A stretch of DNA of 64,000 nt, from the NCBI RefSeq assembly GCF_902712855.1, contig NZ_LR743508.1:434001-498000 (forward strand). Reading direction: 5' to 3'. Numbering within the stretch: position 1 is the first letter of the stretch; each line of letters starts with the position of its first letter. The notes under the pieces were generated by a model. It worked only from the letters and a program-made list of their open reading frames with translations, searched no databases and was not told the origin of the DNA. The position numbers and the translations under genes are program-made. The stretch is from Variovorax paradoxus (GTDB lineage: Bacteria > Pseudomonadota > Gammaproteobacteria > Burkholderiales > Burkholderiaceae_C). Positions 57,900 through 64,000 of the stretch are shown here, piece after piece.

Positions 57900-58358
57900 T
57901 TATTCGAGCGGCTTGTCCGATGGCGGCGTGCGCATGCCGACGGCCAGGCGGTTCCACGTGTTGATCGCGGCGATCGTCCAGCTCAGGTCGACGATCTCCT
58001 GGTCGCTGAACTGCGTCTTCAGCGCCTCGAAGGCGGTGTCGTGGTCGCCGTGCTGGTCGGCCAGCCGCGTGAGCTGCTCGGCCCATGCGAGGGCCGCGCG
58101 CTCGCGCTCGGTATAGAAGCCGGCCTCGCGCCAGGTCGACAGGCTGTTCAGCCTTTGCCAGGTCTCGCCGTGCTTGCGCAGGTCGCGCGCATGCATGTCG
58201 AGGCAGAAGGCGCATCCGTTGATCTGCGACACGCGCGTCTGCACCAGCTCCATCAGCGAGTGGCCCAGCGTGGACTTGGCGAGCGACATGTTGACGCCGG
58301 CCATCGCCTGGTAGGACTTGGCACCGATCTCGGTCCAGGGAAGTCGGGGTTGGTTCAT
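57900..58358 (-). CDS. AhpD-like carboxymuconolactone decarboxylase-family protein
   Basis: 152 aa. Motif VQTRVSQINGCAFCLDMHAR with Cys49, Cys52 and His56 (CxxCxxxH), then GFYTERERAALAWAEQLTRL. This is the peroxide/disulfide-reductase version, like the protein at 36346. AAGGAACCTC lies directly upstream of the ATG at 58358. It diverges from a GST gene; the intervening 210 nt hold a conventional promoter for the GST and no family 1 site. It is possibly an ECF41-class partner gene by type. Confidence 0.9.
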   Translation of the reverse strand: MNQPRLPWTEIGAKSYQAMAGVNMSLAKSTLGHSLMELVQTRVSQINGCAFCLDMHARDLRKHGETWQRLNSLSTWREAGFYTERERAALAWAEQLTRLADQHGDHDTAFEALKTQFSDQEIVDLSWTIAAINTWNRLAVGMRTPPSDKPLE

Positions 58359-58499
58359 GAGGTTCCTTCGGGAAGGGTTGTGAGAGGAAGGGGCTGCGTT
58401 GCAGCGGGCCGCCGCGGGGTGTTCCAGGCTGCCTGAGCCCACAATAGGCCCGCGCGGCCTGCGGCACAGCGGCCGTTGGTCCGGCGAAGGCCTCTCTCT

Positions 58500-58527
58500 T
58501 TGGCAGGGCACGCGACAGCGCGACAAT
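58500..58527 (+). promoter_or_regulatory. Sigma70-like promoter for the GST gene
   Basis: TTGGCA (58500-58505), 16 nt, GACAAT (58522-58527). Matches to consensus are 5 of 6 and 4 of 6. It lies about 40 nt upstream of the GST ATG at 58569. It differs from the repeated promoter families in this window in having a good -35, suggesting constitutive expression. Confidence 0.45.
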
Positions 58528-58568
58528 CGGCGGCATCGCACCGCGCGCGCAACCCGATGGAGTCACCC

Positions 58569-59192
58569 ATGCTGCGTCTCTATGACAGCCGTTTTTCCGG
58601 CAACTCGTGGAAGGTCCGCATCCTCCTGAGCCAGCTGGCCCTGCCCTACGAACGGGTCACGCTCGACATCCGCAAGGGCGAGACCCGCACCCCGGCGTTC
58701 CGGCGCATCAGCCGCTTCGCGCGCGTGCCGGTGCTGGTGCTCGAAGACGGCCGCCCTGTCGTCGAGTCGGGCGCCATCCTGCTGCACCTGGCCGAAGGCA
58801 CGCCCCTGCTGCCCGGCGACCCCTACCTGCGCGCGGAGGTCATGGGCTGGCTGTTCTTCGAGCAGGCCGACCTGCAGAAGAACATCGCCACGCCGCGCGT
58901 GCTGCACCTGTGGAACGAAGCGCAGAGCAGGCAGCAGGACATCGCGCGCTTCCACGCCGAGGGCTACCCCGCGCTCGAGAAGCTCGAGCAATGGCTGCAG
59001 GACCGCACATGGCTCGTGGGCGACAGCTACACCATCGCCGACCTCGCGGCTTCCACCTACGTCTCGCTGGCCGGCGACGGCGGCTACGACATGGCGCGCT
59101 TCGCGGCCATCCGCGCGTGGGTGGCGCGCGTGCAGGCCCAGCCCCGCTGGGTGAAGCTGCTGCCCGACGAGGGCACTGCGCCCGCGACCTGA
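58569..59192 (+). CDS. Glutathione S-transferase family protein
   Basis: 207 aa. The thioredoxin-fold N-terminus LRLYDSRFSGNSWKVRILLS has the Ser/Asn active-site region (SGNSWK). ISRFARVPVLVLEDGRPVVE contains the cis-Pro, and VESGAILLHLAE is the glutathione-binding ES motif. The C-terminal helical domain includes WLVGDSYTIADLAASTYVSL with the N-capping box TIADLA. It is a cytosolic GST of unassigned class. GGAG lies 7 nt before ATG 58569. It is in the same cluster as a LinD-like GST. Confidence 0.9.
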   Translation: MLRLYDSRFSGNSWKVRILLSQLALPYERVTLDIRKGETRTPAFRRISRFARVPVLVLEDGRPVVESGAILLHLAEGTPLLPGDPYLRAEVMGWLFFEQADLQKNIATPRVLHLWNEAQSRQQDIARFHAEGYPALEKLEQWLQDRTWLVGDSYTIADLAASTYVSLAGDGGYDMARFAAIRAWVARVQAQPRWVKLLPDEGTAPAT

Positions 59193-59215
59193 AGCCGCTC
59201 ATCGTTCGGGTTTCC

Positions 59216-59271
59216 GGAACCGAGCGTGCAAGCTTTGGCGCCTTCTCACCCGCAGGCAAGCTCCCTACGAT
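59216..59271 (+). promoter_or_regulatory. Family 2 promoter upstream of the LinD-like gene
   Basis: GGAACCGAGCGTGCAAGC (59216-59233), exactly 30 nt, then CCTACGAT (59264-59271). The same arrangement with GGAACCGAACGTGCAAGC and CCTGCGAT lies at 62886-62941. The -10 box equals that of family 1, and the AAC of GGAACC falls at the same distance from the -10 as the AAC of CAACA in family 1. It may be a diverged relative of those sites. Confidence 0.65.
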
Positions 59272-59353
59272 TCGCTGACGTTCAACGCGTTTGAACGCCG
59301 CCGATCGAAGATTTCTTGCTGCACCTGCCACGCAGGCCGATGAGAGGAACGTG

Positions 59354-60403
59354 ATGATGAACACAGCTTCGCTGATGCAGATGGCCGCCGCCGCCCGCGC
59401 CGCCGTCCTCGACCCGAACCGCATCACCCTCGTGGGCGGCGCGGCAAGCCCTCGCTTCGAGCTGTTCCATGCGGCCAGCTCGCTGTGCTCGCAGAAGGTG
59501 CGCACCGTGCTGCGCGAGAAGGCGCTGCCCTACCGCTCCAACGACATGCGCATCCTGGGTTCGCTCGAGAGCGACGGGCTGGTGCCGGCAGAGCACTACA
59601 GCCCCGCATACATCCGCCTGCGGCTCGTCGCGGCGCGCGACCTGGACGTGCGGTACGTGAGCGGCTACAGCGGGCGCACGTCGGTCGAGTCCGAAGGCTT
59701 CGACCCCTGCGTGGTGCCGCTGCTGGTCGACCACGAGGCCGGGCGCGTGGTGGCCGACTCGCAGCGCATCTGCAGCTACCTCGACGCCGTGTCGCCCCAG
59801 CCGGTGCGGCTGATTCCCGACGAGCCAGGCGCGCGCGACGAAGTGATGCGCCAGGTCGGCATCGTCGACCGCGTGCCCAACGGCGCGCTGCTCTACGGCT
59901 TCCATCCAGACGCCGACCTGCGCCCGGAGGCTCTCAAGGCTTCGATGCGCACGGTCTATCACTACAAGGTGATGGCGCTCGAACGGCTGATTGCCGACAA
60001 CGCAGCCGACGCCGCGCTGGTGGCGGCCTACCGCGCCAAGATCGCGAAGGAGCTCGGCGGCAAGCGCGTGTGCCACGACCCCGAGTTCCAGCGCGCGGCC
60101 CGCCACCGCATGGGCCAGCTGCTGATGGACCTCGAGCGCGACCTCTCGCAGCAAGGCTTCGGCTGCACCAATGGACACGCGTTCTCGCTGGCCGACGTGC
60201 TGTGGGGCGTGAACCTGGTCCGTCTCAACTACCTCGGCCTGTCGTCGCTGTGGAGCGAACTGCCCAACGTCACACGGTACTTCGACGCGCTGTGCCGGCG
60301 GCCTTCGCTGTGCGAGGAATCGATCCGCGCATCGGTCGGATCGATGCCGCATTCGCACTACATGGATGCGGTGGCGGATTGCATGAGCGAAGCCGTCGCC
60401 TGA
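59354..60403 (+). CDS. LinD-like glutathione S-transferase (reductive dehalogenase type)
   Basis: 349 aa, longer than ordinary GSTs. FELFHAASSLCSQKVRTVLR places Cys45 at the active-site position, as in hydroquinone reductive dechlorinases. SVESEGFDPCVVPLLVDHEA and ADSQRICSYLDAV continue the thioredoxin-like domain, and the C-terminal helical domain includes HAFSLADVLWGVNLVRLNYL. From memory it resembles LinD (2,5-dichlorohydroquinone reductive dechlorinase) along its length; halide removal itself is not shown. AGAGG lies 7 nt before ATG 59354. A family 2 promoter lies upstream. The ring-cleaving dioxygenase at the window end is of the LinE/PcpA class. Confidence 0.8.
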   Translation: MMNTASLMQMAAAARAAVLDPNRITLVGGAASPRFELFHAASSLCSQKVRTVLREKALPYRSNDMRILGSLESDGLVPAEHYSPAYIRLRLVAARDLDVRYVSGYSGRTSVESEGFDPCVVPLLVDHEAGRVVADSQRICSYLDAVSPQPVRLIPDEPGARDEVMRQVGIVDRVPNGALLYGFHPDADLRPEALKASMRTVYHYKVMALERLIADNAADAALVAAYRAKIAKELGGKRVCHDPEFQRAARHRMGQLLMDLERDLSQQGFGCTNGHAFSLADVLWGVNLVRLNYLGLSSLWSELPNVTRYFDALCRRPSLCEESIRASVGSMPHSHYMDAVADCMSEAVA

Positions 60404-60533
60404 TTCGCGGCGCGGCGCCTGCCGCGTCCGTTGCCTGTCTTCATTCCCCGGTCGCGGCGTCCGTCATGCCGCGAGGGGCGGCTGCGCGTATCGCATGCCG
60501 CCCGACCCCGGGATTCCAACCGAGAGCCCTGCA

Positions 60534-61919
60534 GTGAACGCCCGTCAACCCTTCACCGCCATTCCCCGCGCCCCCGGCCTGCGCCGCGCCCTCGAGGCCC
60601 TGGCCGCGGGGCGCATCACGGTGTCCGGCCTGGTCGAGCAGGCGCTCGACGCCGCGGAGTCCGCGCAGCGTGCGCTGCATGCGTTCGCCGCCATCGACGG
60701 GGAAGGCGCGCTGCGCGCCGCCCGCGAGAGCGAGCGCCGCTACGCCGAAGGACGGCCGCGGCCGCTCGAAGGACTGGCCATCGGCGTGAAGGACCTGATC
60801 GACACGCAAGGCATCGAGACGAACTACGGCTCGGCCGCGTGGCGCGGCCATGTGCCCGGGGCCGACGCCGACGTGGTGGCCGCGCTGCGCGCGCAAGGGG
60901 CGATCGTCGTCGGAAAGACCGCCACGCACGAGTTCGCATGGGGCGTGACCACATCCAGCGACACCTTCGGCGACACGCTGAACCCGCTGGACCGCACACG
61001 CATGCCGGGCGGCTCCAGCGGCGGCGCGGCCGCGGCCATTGCCTACGGCGCTGTGGCGGCCGGGCTCGGCACCGACACCGGCGGCTCGGTCCGCATTCCC
61101 GCAGCGCTGTGCGGGGTCGTGGGCTTCAAGCCCAGCCACGGTGCGCTCTCGACGCGCGGCGTGTTTCCGCTGGCGCCGTCGCTCGACCATCCGGGCCTGC
61201 TCGGCGAGACGGTCGACGATGTGGTCATTCTTGCCGGTGCGCTCGGCATCGCGATGCCGCCGCACGGCGCGCGCCTCGCCGCGCGAGTGGCCGTGCTGCG
61301 GAATTTCTCGCCGGTGCCTTCCAGCGCCGGCGTCGGCGCGGCCTTCGACGCCGCCGTTGCAACGCTGCGTGAGCGCTTCGGCTGCGAGGCGCTCGATGGC
61401 ACCGGCCTGTTCGACGGCGTCTTCGAGGCGTTCGCGAACATCGTGCTGACCGAGGGCGGGGCCGAACACTTCCGGCGCAGCGACGCGAACCTCATCGCCG
61501 CGCACTATGGCCGCGAGACCATCGACCGGCTCGAACGCGCCAGGGCGATGACCCTGGGCGGCTACGCGCTCGCACAGCAGGCCCGGCGCGGCTTCACGGC
61601 CAGGCTGCACCGCGCCATGTCGGCGGCCGACTTTCTCCTGCTGCCGACGTGCCCGTGCACCGCGCCGCGGCTGCGCGAGGAAACGATATCGATCGGCAAC
61701 TGGAGCGGCACCACGCGCGAAGCGCTCATGAGCGGCACCGCGCCGTTCAACGTCGCGGGCTTCCCCGCGATATCGATTCCGATCGCAGCCGCAGAGAACG
61801 GACTGCCCGCCGCGCTGCAGATCGTGGCGAAGCCCGGCCGGGACGGCGCGCTGCTGCAGGTCGCGCTGCAGATGGAACACCTGCTGCGCGCCGGCACCCA
61901 CGCGCCGGCGGCACGCTGA
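60534..61919 (+). CDS. Amidase signature family hydrolase
   Basis: 461 aa from GTG 60534, which has GAGAG 8 nt upstream. The Ser-cisSer-Lys triad is visible: Lys86 in LAIGVKDLIDTQG, Ser161/162 in MPGGSSGGAAAAIAYG, and Ser185 in GLGTDTGGSVRIPAAL. It hydrolyses an amide or aryl-amide bond in the cytosol. The C-terminus includes APFNVAGFPAISIPIAA. Its neighbours are a LinD-like GST and a tryptophan-dioxygenase-like gene that starts 29 nt after it. The substrate cannot be told; formamides or aryl amides are possibilities in this context. Confidence 0.9.
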   Translation: MNARQPFTAIPRAPGLRRALEALAAGRITVSGLVEQALDAAESAQRALHAFAAIDGEGALRAARESERRYAEGRPRPLEGLAIGVKDLIDTQGIETNYGSAAWRGHVPGADADVVAALRAQGAIVVGKTATHEFAWGVTTSSDTFGDTLNPLDRTRMPGGSSGGAAAAIAYGAVAAGLGTDTGGSVRIPAALCGVVGFKPSHGALSTRGVFPLAPSLDHPGLLGETVDDVVILAGALGIAMPPHGARLAARVAVLRNFSPVPSSAGVGAAFDAAVATLRERFGCEALDGTGLFDGVFEAFANIVLTEGGAEHFRRSDANLIAAHYGRETIDRLERARAMTLGGYALAQQARRGFTARLHRAMSAADFLLLPTCPCTAPRLREETISIGNWSGTTREALMSGTAPFNVAGFPAISIPIAAAENGLPAALQIVAKPGRDGALLQVALQMEHLLRAGTHAPAAR

Positions 61920-61948
61920 CCGACTACCACACGACAAAGGAGCACCCC

Positions 61949-62854
61949 ATGAGCGAGACAGCCGAAGCCACCCCATCCGCCGCAGGCCCCGTGCCGGGCA
62001 TCACGCCCGCCGGCCAGACACCGTACAGCGCATGGATGCAGACCGACACGCTGCACGCGCTGCAGCGCACGGTCAGCGACCATCCGGGCGAGCACGCATG
62101 GATCGTCCACGTGCAGGTGTCCGAGCTCTACTGGATGCTCATCGTGAAGGAGATGCACTCGGCGCAGCGCTTCCTGCGCGCCGACGACCTGCCGCAGGCG
62201 TGGCGGACGCTGCAGCGCGTGGTGGCCCACCATGCGCCGCTCGACGCCATCTGGCGCTCGATCGACTGGATGACGCCGAACGACCTGCTGGCCATTCTTT
62301 CGCGCGCCGTCGGAACCTACGGCAAGGACACGGCGCTGCAGGGCTGGACCTACCGGCAGATGGTGTACCTGTTCGGCATCAAGCAGGCCGAGCATCTGCA
62401 GCACTTCGAGCCGCAGCCGCAGCGAAAGGCGCAGCTCGAGCAGGCCCTGGCCGAGCCCAGCCTCTACGACGACGTGCTCGCGTTCCTGCAGCGCCGCGGC
62501 ATGAACATTCCGCAGGCGCTGCTCGCACGCGACCTGCGCGCGCCCTACTTGCCCAGCAAGGAGGTCGAGCAGGTCTGGCGCGACATCTACGCGACGCCGG
62601 ACAGGCATGCCGACCTGCAGCAGCTCGGCGAGACGCTGGCCGACATCGCCGAAGGTTTCTGCAACTGGAAGTTCCGCCACCTGATGGCGACGCGACGCAC
62701 CTTCGGCGCACGGCCGGCGTACTTCGGCACCGAAGGGGTCGCGTGGCTGGCGCCCTCGCTCGAGGAGATTCCGTTTCCAGAATTGTGGTCGGCGCGCACC
62801 TTCATCGGCAGCCCGCCGCCGGTGTGCCCGCACATGGCCCGGCAGGGCCGGTGA
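61949..62854 (+). CDS. Tryptophan 2,3-dioxygenase-family haem protein
   Basis: 301 aa. WIVHVQVSELYWMLIVKEMH resembles the first active-site helix of TDO, with His54 at the catalytic base position. GWTYRQMVYLFGIKQ carries Arg136 at the substrate-carboxylate position. GFCNWKFRHLMATRRTFG has His244 at the haem-ligand position. The body is all-helical like TDO, but substrate-contact residues differ from canonical enzymes (KKxx and GN motifs are not obvious), so it may oxidise another indole or act on a quinone-like ring. AAAGGAG lies upstream of ATG 61949. It follows the amidase gene. Confidence 0.8.
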   Translation: MSETAEATPSAAGPVPGITPAGQTPYSAWMQTDTLHALQRTVSDHPGEHAWIVHVQVSELYWMLIVKEMHSAQRFLRADDLPQAWRTLQRVVAHHAPLDAIWRSIDWMTPNDLLAILSRAVGTYGKDTALQGWTYRQMVYLFGIKQAEHLQHFEPQPQRKAQLEQALAEPSLYDDVLAFLQRRGMNIPQALLARDLRAPYLPSKEVEQVWRDIYATPDRHADLQQLGETLADIAEGFCNWKFRHLMATRRTFGARPAYFGTEGVAWLAPSLEEIPFPELWSARTFIGSPPPVCPHMARQGR

Positions 62855-62885
62855 AGGCGCTCGCGGCGCCGGCCGCCGCGAGCGT

Positions 62886-62941
62886 GGAACCGAACGTGCA
62901 AGCAGCGAGGTCCTGCCGGGTGCGCGACGCGCACCTGCGAT
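62886..62941 (+). promoter_or_regulatory. Family 2 promoter upstream of the nitroreductase gene
   Basis: GGAACCGAACGTGCAAGC (62886-62903), exactly 30 nt, then CCTGCGAT (62934-62941). The predicted transcription start is near 62948, so ATG 62955 would leave almost no leader, and ATG 62982, with a GAGAGAA ribosome site, is preferred as the start of the nitroreductase. It shares the arrangement with the LinD-like promoter at 59216. Confidence 0.62.
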
Positions 62942-62981
62942 CTCGTCCGATCCGATGAACCAACCGAGAAGAGAGAACGTC

Positions 62982-63698
62982 ATGCCAGCCCCCCTGCTGA
63001 TGGAACCCACGCCAATGAATGCAGACCCGTTCGTCGACGACCTGATCCGGGAGCGCCGCAGCAAGCGCGGCTTTCTCGACCGCAATGTGCCGCTCGACAC
63101 GGTGAAGGACATTCTCTCGGTGGCGAAGTACGCGCCGAGCTCGAGCAACACGCAGCCGTGGCGCTGCTACGTGGTGACCGGCGAAGCGCGCGAGCGCGTG
63201 ACACGGGCGGCGGTGGCGGAGTTCCGTGCGAACCACGCCACGCTGGCGCCGGAGTACCCGTTCTTTCCCCAGCCGCTGCACGACCCGTACTCGTCGCGCT
63301 TCAACACCTTTCGCGGCCAGCTGGGCGACGCGCAGGGCGTGCACCGCAGCGACAAGGCGGGACGCATGCGCGACGTGGAGCGCCAGTTCCTGTTCTTCGA
63401 TGCACCGGTCGGCCTCATCTTCACGATGGACCGCAAGCTGGAGTGGGCCAGTTTTCTCTGCTACGGCTGCTTCCTGCAGAACGTGATGCTGGCCGCGAAG
63501 GCGCGGGGCCTGGACACCTGCCCGCAGCAGATCTGGTCGCTGCAGCACCACGTGCTGCGCGCCGAGCTCGGCATTCCGGCCGAGGAAATGGTGATCGCGG
63601 GCATGTCGATGGGCTGGGCCGACAACAGCCTGCCCGAGAACCGCATGACGCTGCACAAGCTCGACCTCGACCACTTCGCCTCGTTCATCCACCAGTAG
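62982..63698 (+). CDS. Nitroreductase-family flavoprotein
   Basis: 238 aa. The N-terminal FMN-binding motif LIRERRSKRGFLDRNVPLDT is typical of NfsA/NfsB-type nitroreductases. KYAPSSSNTQPWRCYVVTGE is the Ser-Ser-Asn-Gln-Pro-Trp flavin loop, and VIAGMSMGWADNSLPENRM follows. They reduce nitro groups and quinones with NAD(P)H. The order nitroreductase then ring-cleaving dioxygenase is that of the Bacillus mhqNO quinone-resistance genes. The start at 62982 is chosen for its ribosome site and the promoter position; 62955 is the alternative. Confidence 0.88.
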   Translation: MPAPLLMEPTPMNADPFVDDLIRERRSKRGFLDRNVPLDTVKDILSVAKYAPSSSNTQPWRCYVVTGEARERVTRAAVAEFRANHATLAPEYPFFPQPLHDPYSSRFNTFRGQLGDAQGVHRSDKAGRMRDVERQFLFFDAPVGLIFTMDRKLEWASFLCYGCFLQNVMLAAKARGLDTCPQQIWSLQHHVLRAELGIPAEEMVIAGMSMGWADNSLPENRMTLHKLDLDHFASFIHQ

Positions 63699-63745
63699 TC
63701 CCGCACTGCAAACACACACAACCACCACCCGAGAGGATTTCTCCC

Positions 63746-64000
63746 ATGTCGATCATCAAAGGCTTCCACCACCTGACCGCCTGTGTCAGCGGCGCGCAGG
63801 AGGACGTGGACTTCTACGTCAAGCTGCTCGGCCAGAGCCTGGTCAAGAAGACCGTGCTGCTGGACGGCGAAGACCCCGTCTACCACCTCTACTACGGCAA
63901 CGCACAGGGCGACGCCGGCACGCTGGTCACGTCCTTCCCCTTCAGGCAGAAGGGCGTGAAGGGCCGGCGCGGCTCCGGGCAGATCAAGGTGATCAACTAT
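63746..64000 (+). CDS. Ring-cleaving dioxygenase (LinE/PcpA/MhqO type), 5' part
   Basis: 85 codons are visible before the window end. MSIIKGFHHLTACVSGAQED, then VDFYVKLLGQSLVKKTVLLD and VYHLYYGNAQGDAGTLVTSF, is a VOC-fold N-terminal module with His at FHHLT, the first metal ligand of hydroquinone-type ring-cleaving dioxygenases. GAGAGG lies 9 nt before ATG 63746. The C-terminal metal ligands are outside the window, so activity cannot be confirmed. It follows the nitroreductase gene by 47 nt and is probably co-transcribed. Confidence 0.82.
   Translation, partial: MSIIKGFHHLTACVSGAQEDVDFYVKLLGQSLVKKTVLLDGEDPVYHLYYGNAQGDAGTLVTSFPFRQKGVKGRRGSGQIKVINY

Noticed and set aside
1..64000. Search for tRNA, rRNA, CRISPR arrays, insertion sequences, integrases and attachment sites
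   Set aside because: I saw no tRNA cloverleaf, no rRNA signature, no spaced direct-repeat array and no transposase or integrase gene. The mosaic of pathways is therefore not tied to a visible mobile element.

Overview
The window is GC-rich (roughly 70%) and densely coded. Its orphan tripartite-transporter (Bug) receptors, MocR, LysR, AraC and LuxR regulators, acyl-CoA enzymes and ETF-quinone oxidoreductase fit a betaproteobacterium of the Burkholderiales, most likely Comamonadaceae and perhaps Variovorax. This assignment is an inference from gene content, not a database match. I see no rRNA, tRNA, CRISPR array, insertion sequence or integrase.

Layout. (1) 1-6.4 kb holds small stress-type genes: flavodoxin-like reductase, SDR, hemerythrin, YihY membrane protein, short hydrophilic proteins and an NRAMP transporter pseudogene with a large internal deletion. 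(2) 6.4-9.9 kb holds an SDR, a MocR regulator, a GNAT acetyltransferase and an AzoR-like reductase. (3) 9.9-20.2 kb is a tightly coupled ten-gene minus-strand catabolic operon: LLM monooxygenase, flavin reductase fused to an FCD sensor domain, a paired acyl-CoA dehydrogenase, enoyl-CoA hydratase, NDP-forming acyl-CoA ligase, SDR, VOC, SnoaL-like protein and a second acyl-CoA dehydrogenase. A LysR gene diverges from it. (4) 21.2-29.8 kb holds an SMP-30 lactonase, CaiB CoA-transferase, RidA with a threonine-dehydratase-like enzyme, two Bug receptors, a DUF2817/M14-like peptidase, an AraC regulator and a SnoaL-like protein. (5) 29.8-33.8 kb is a regulatory operon of two LuxR-type response regulators and a winged-helix STAND ATPase. 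(6) 33.9-47.5 kb is a series of minus-strand redox operons: Ohr/OsmC proteins, AhpD-like proteins, a peroxiredoxin-like protein, WrbA, YceI, cytochrome c, ETF-QO, bestrophin and alpha/beta hydrolases. (7) 47.8-57.8 kb holds AraC, an EF-hand protein, a second STAND ATPase, an ECF41 sigma factor, LysR, a chloroperoxidase-like hydrolase and a dienelactone hydrolase. (8) 57.9-64 kb holds an AhpD-like protein, GST, a LinD-like GST, amidase, a tryptophan-2,3-dioxygenase-like protein, nitroreductase and the start of a LinE/MhqO-like ring-cleaving dioxygenase.

The main result of reading the intergenic DNA is four families of repeated promoter architecture with invariant spacing. Family 1 has six copies (36.9, 39.0, 40.4, 42.7, 47.4 and 55.1 kb). 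Each has GCATTGNTG, then CAACA, a CTNCCG -35 region exactly 43 nt from the first box, and a CTANNAT -10 exactly 15 nt further on. Every copy points at a redox or hydrolase operon, so regions 6 and 7 look like one LysR-type regulon. Family 4 (20.2, 22.1, 23.5 and 28.7 kb) has a GYGCAAAG half-site or dyad whose AAAG-aligned position lies exactly 45 nt from the -10. It links the ten-gene operon, SMP-30, CaiB, RidA and a Bug receptor to the divergent LysR, and several of these transcripts look leaderless. Family 2 (59.2 and 62.9 kb) links the LinD-like and nitroreductase genes. Family 3 is a 31-nt element (27 of 31 identical) upstream of both the LuxR/STAND operon and the second LysR. Two ECF41-type motifs (GTCACA, 16 nt, CGTC) lie upstream of the ECF41 sigma gene itself and upstream of an SDR remnant and the AraC gene.

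Taken together, the left half looks like an acquired or assembled catabolic regulon for an unidentified acyl-CoA-forming substrate. The right half looks like a quinone/peroxide (reactive electrophile) defence and hydroquinone-cleavage island under shared LysR-type control.
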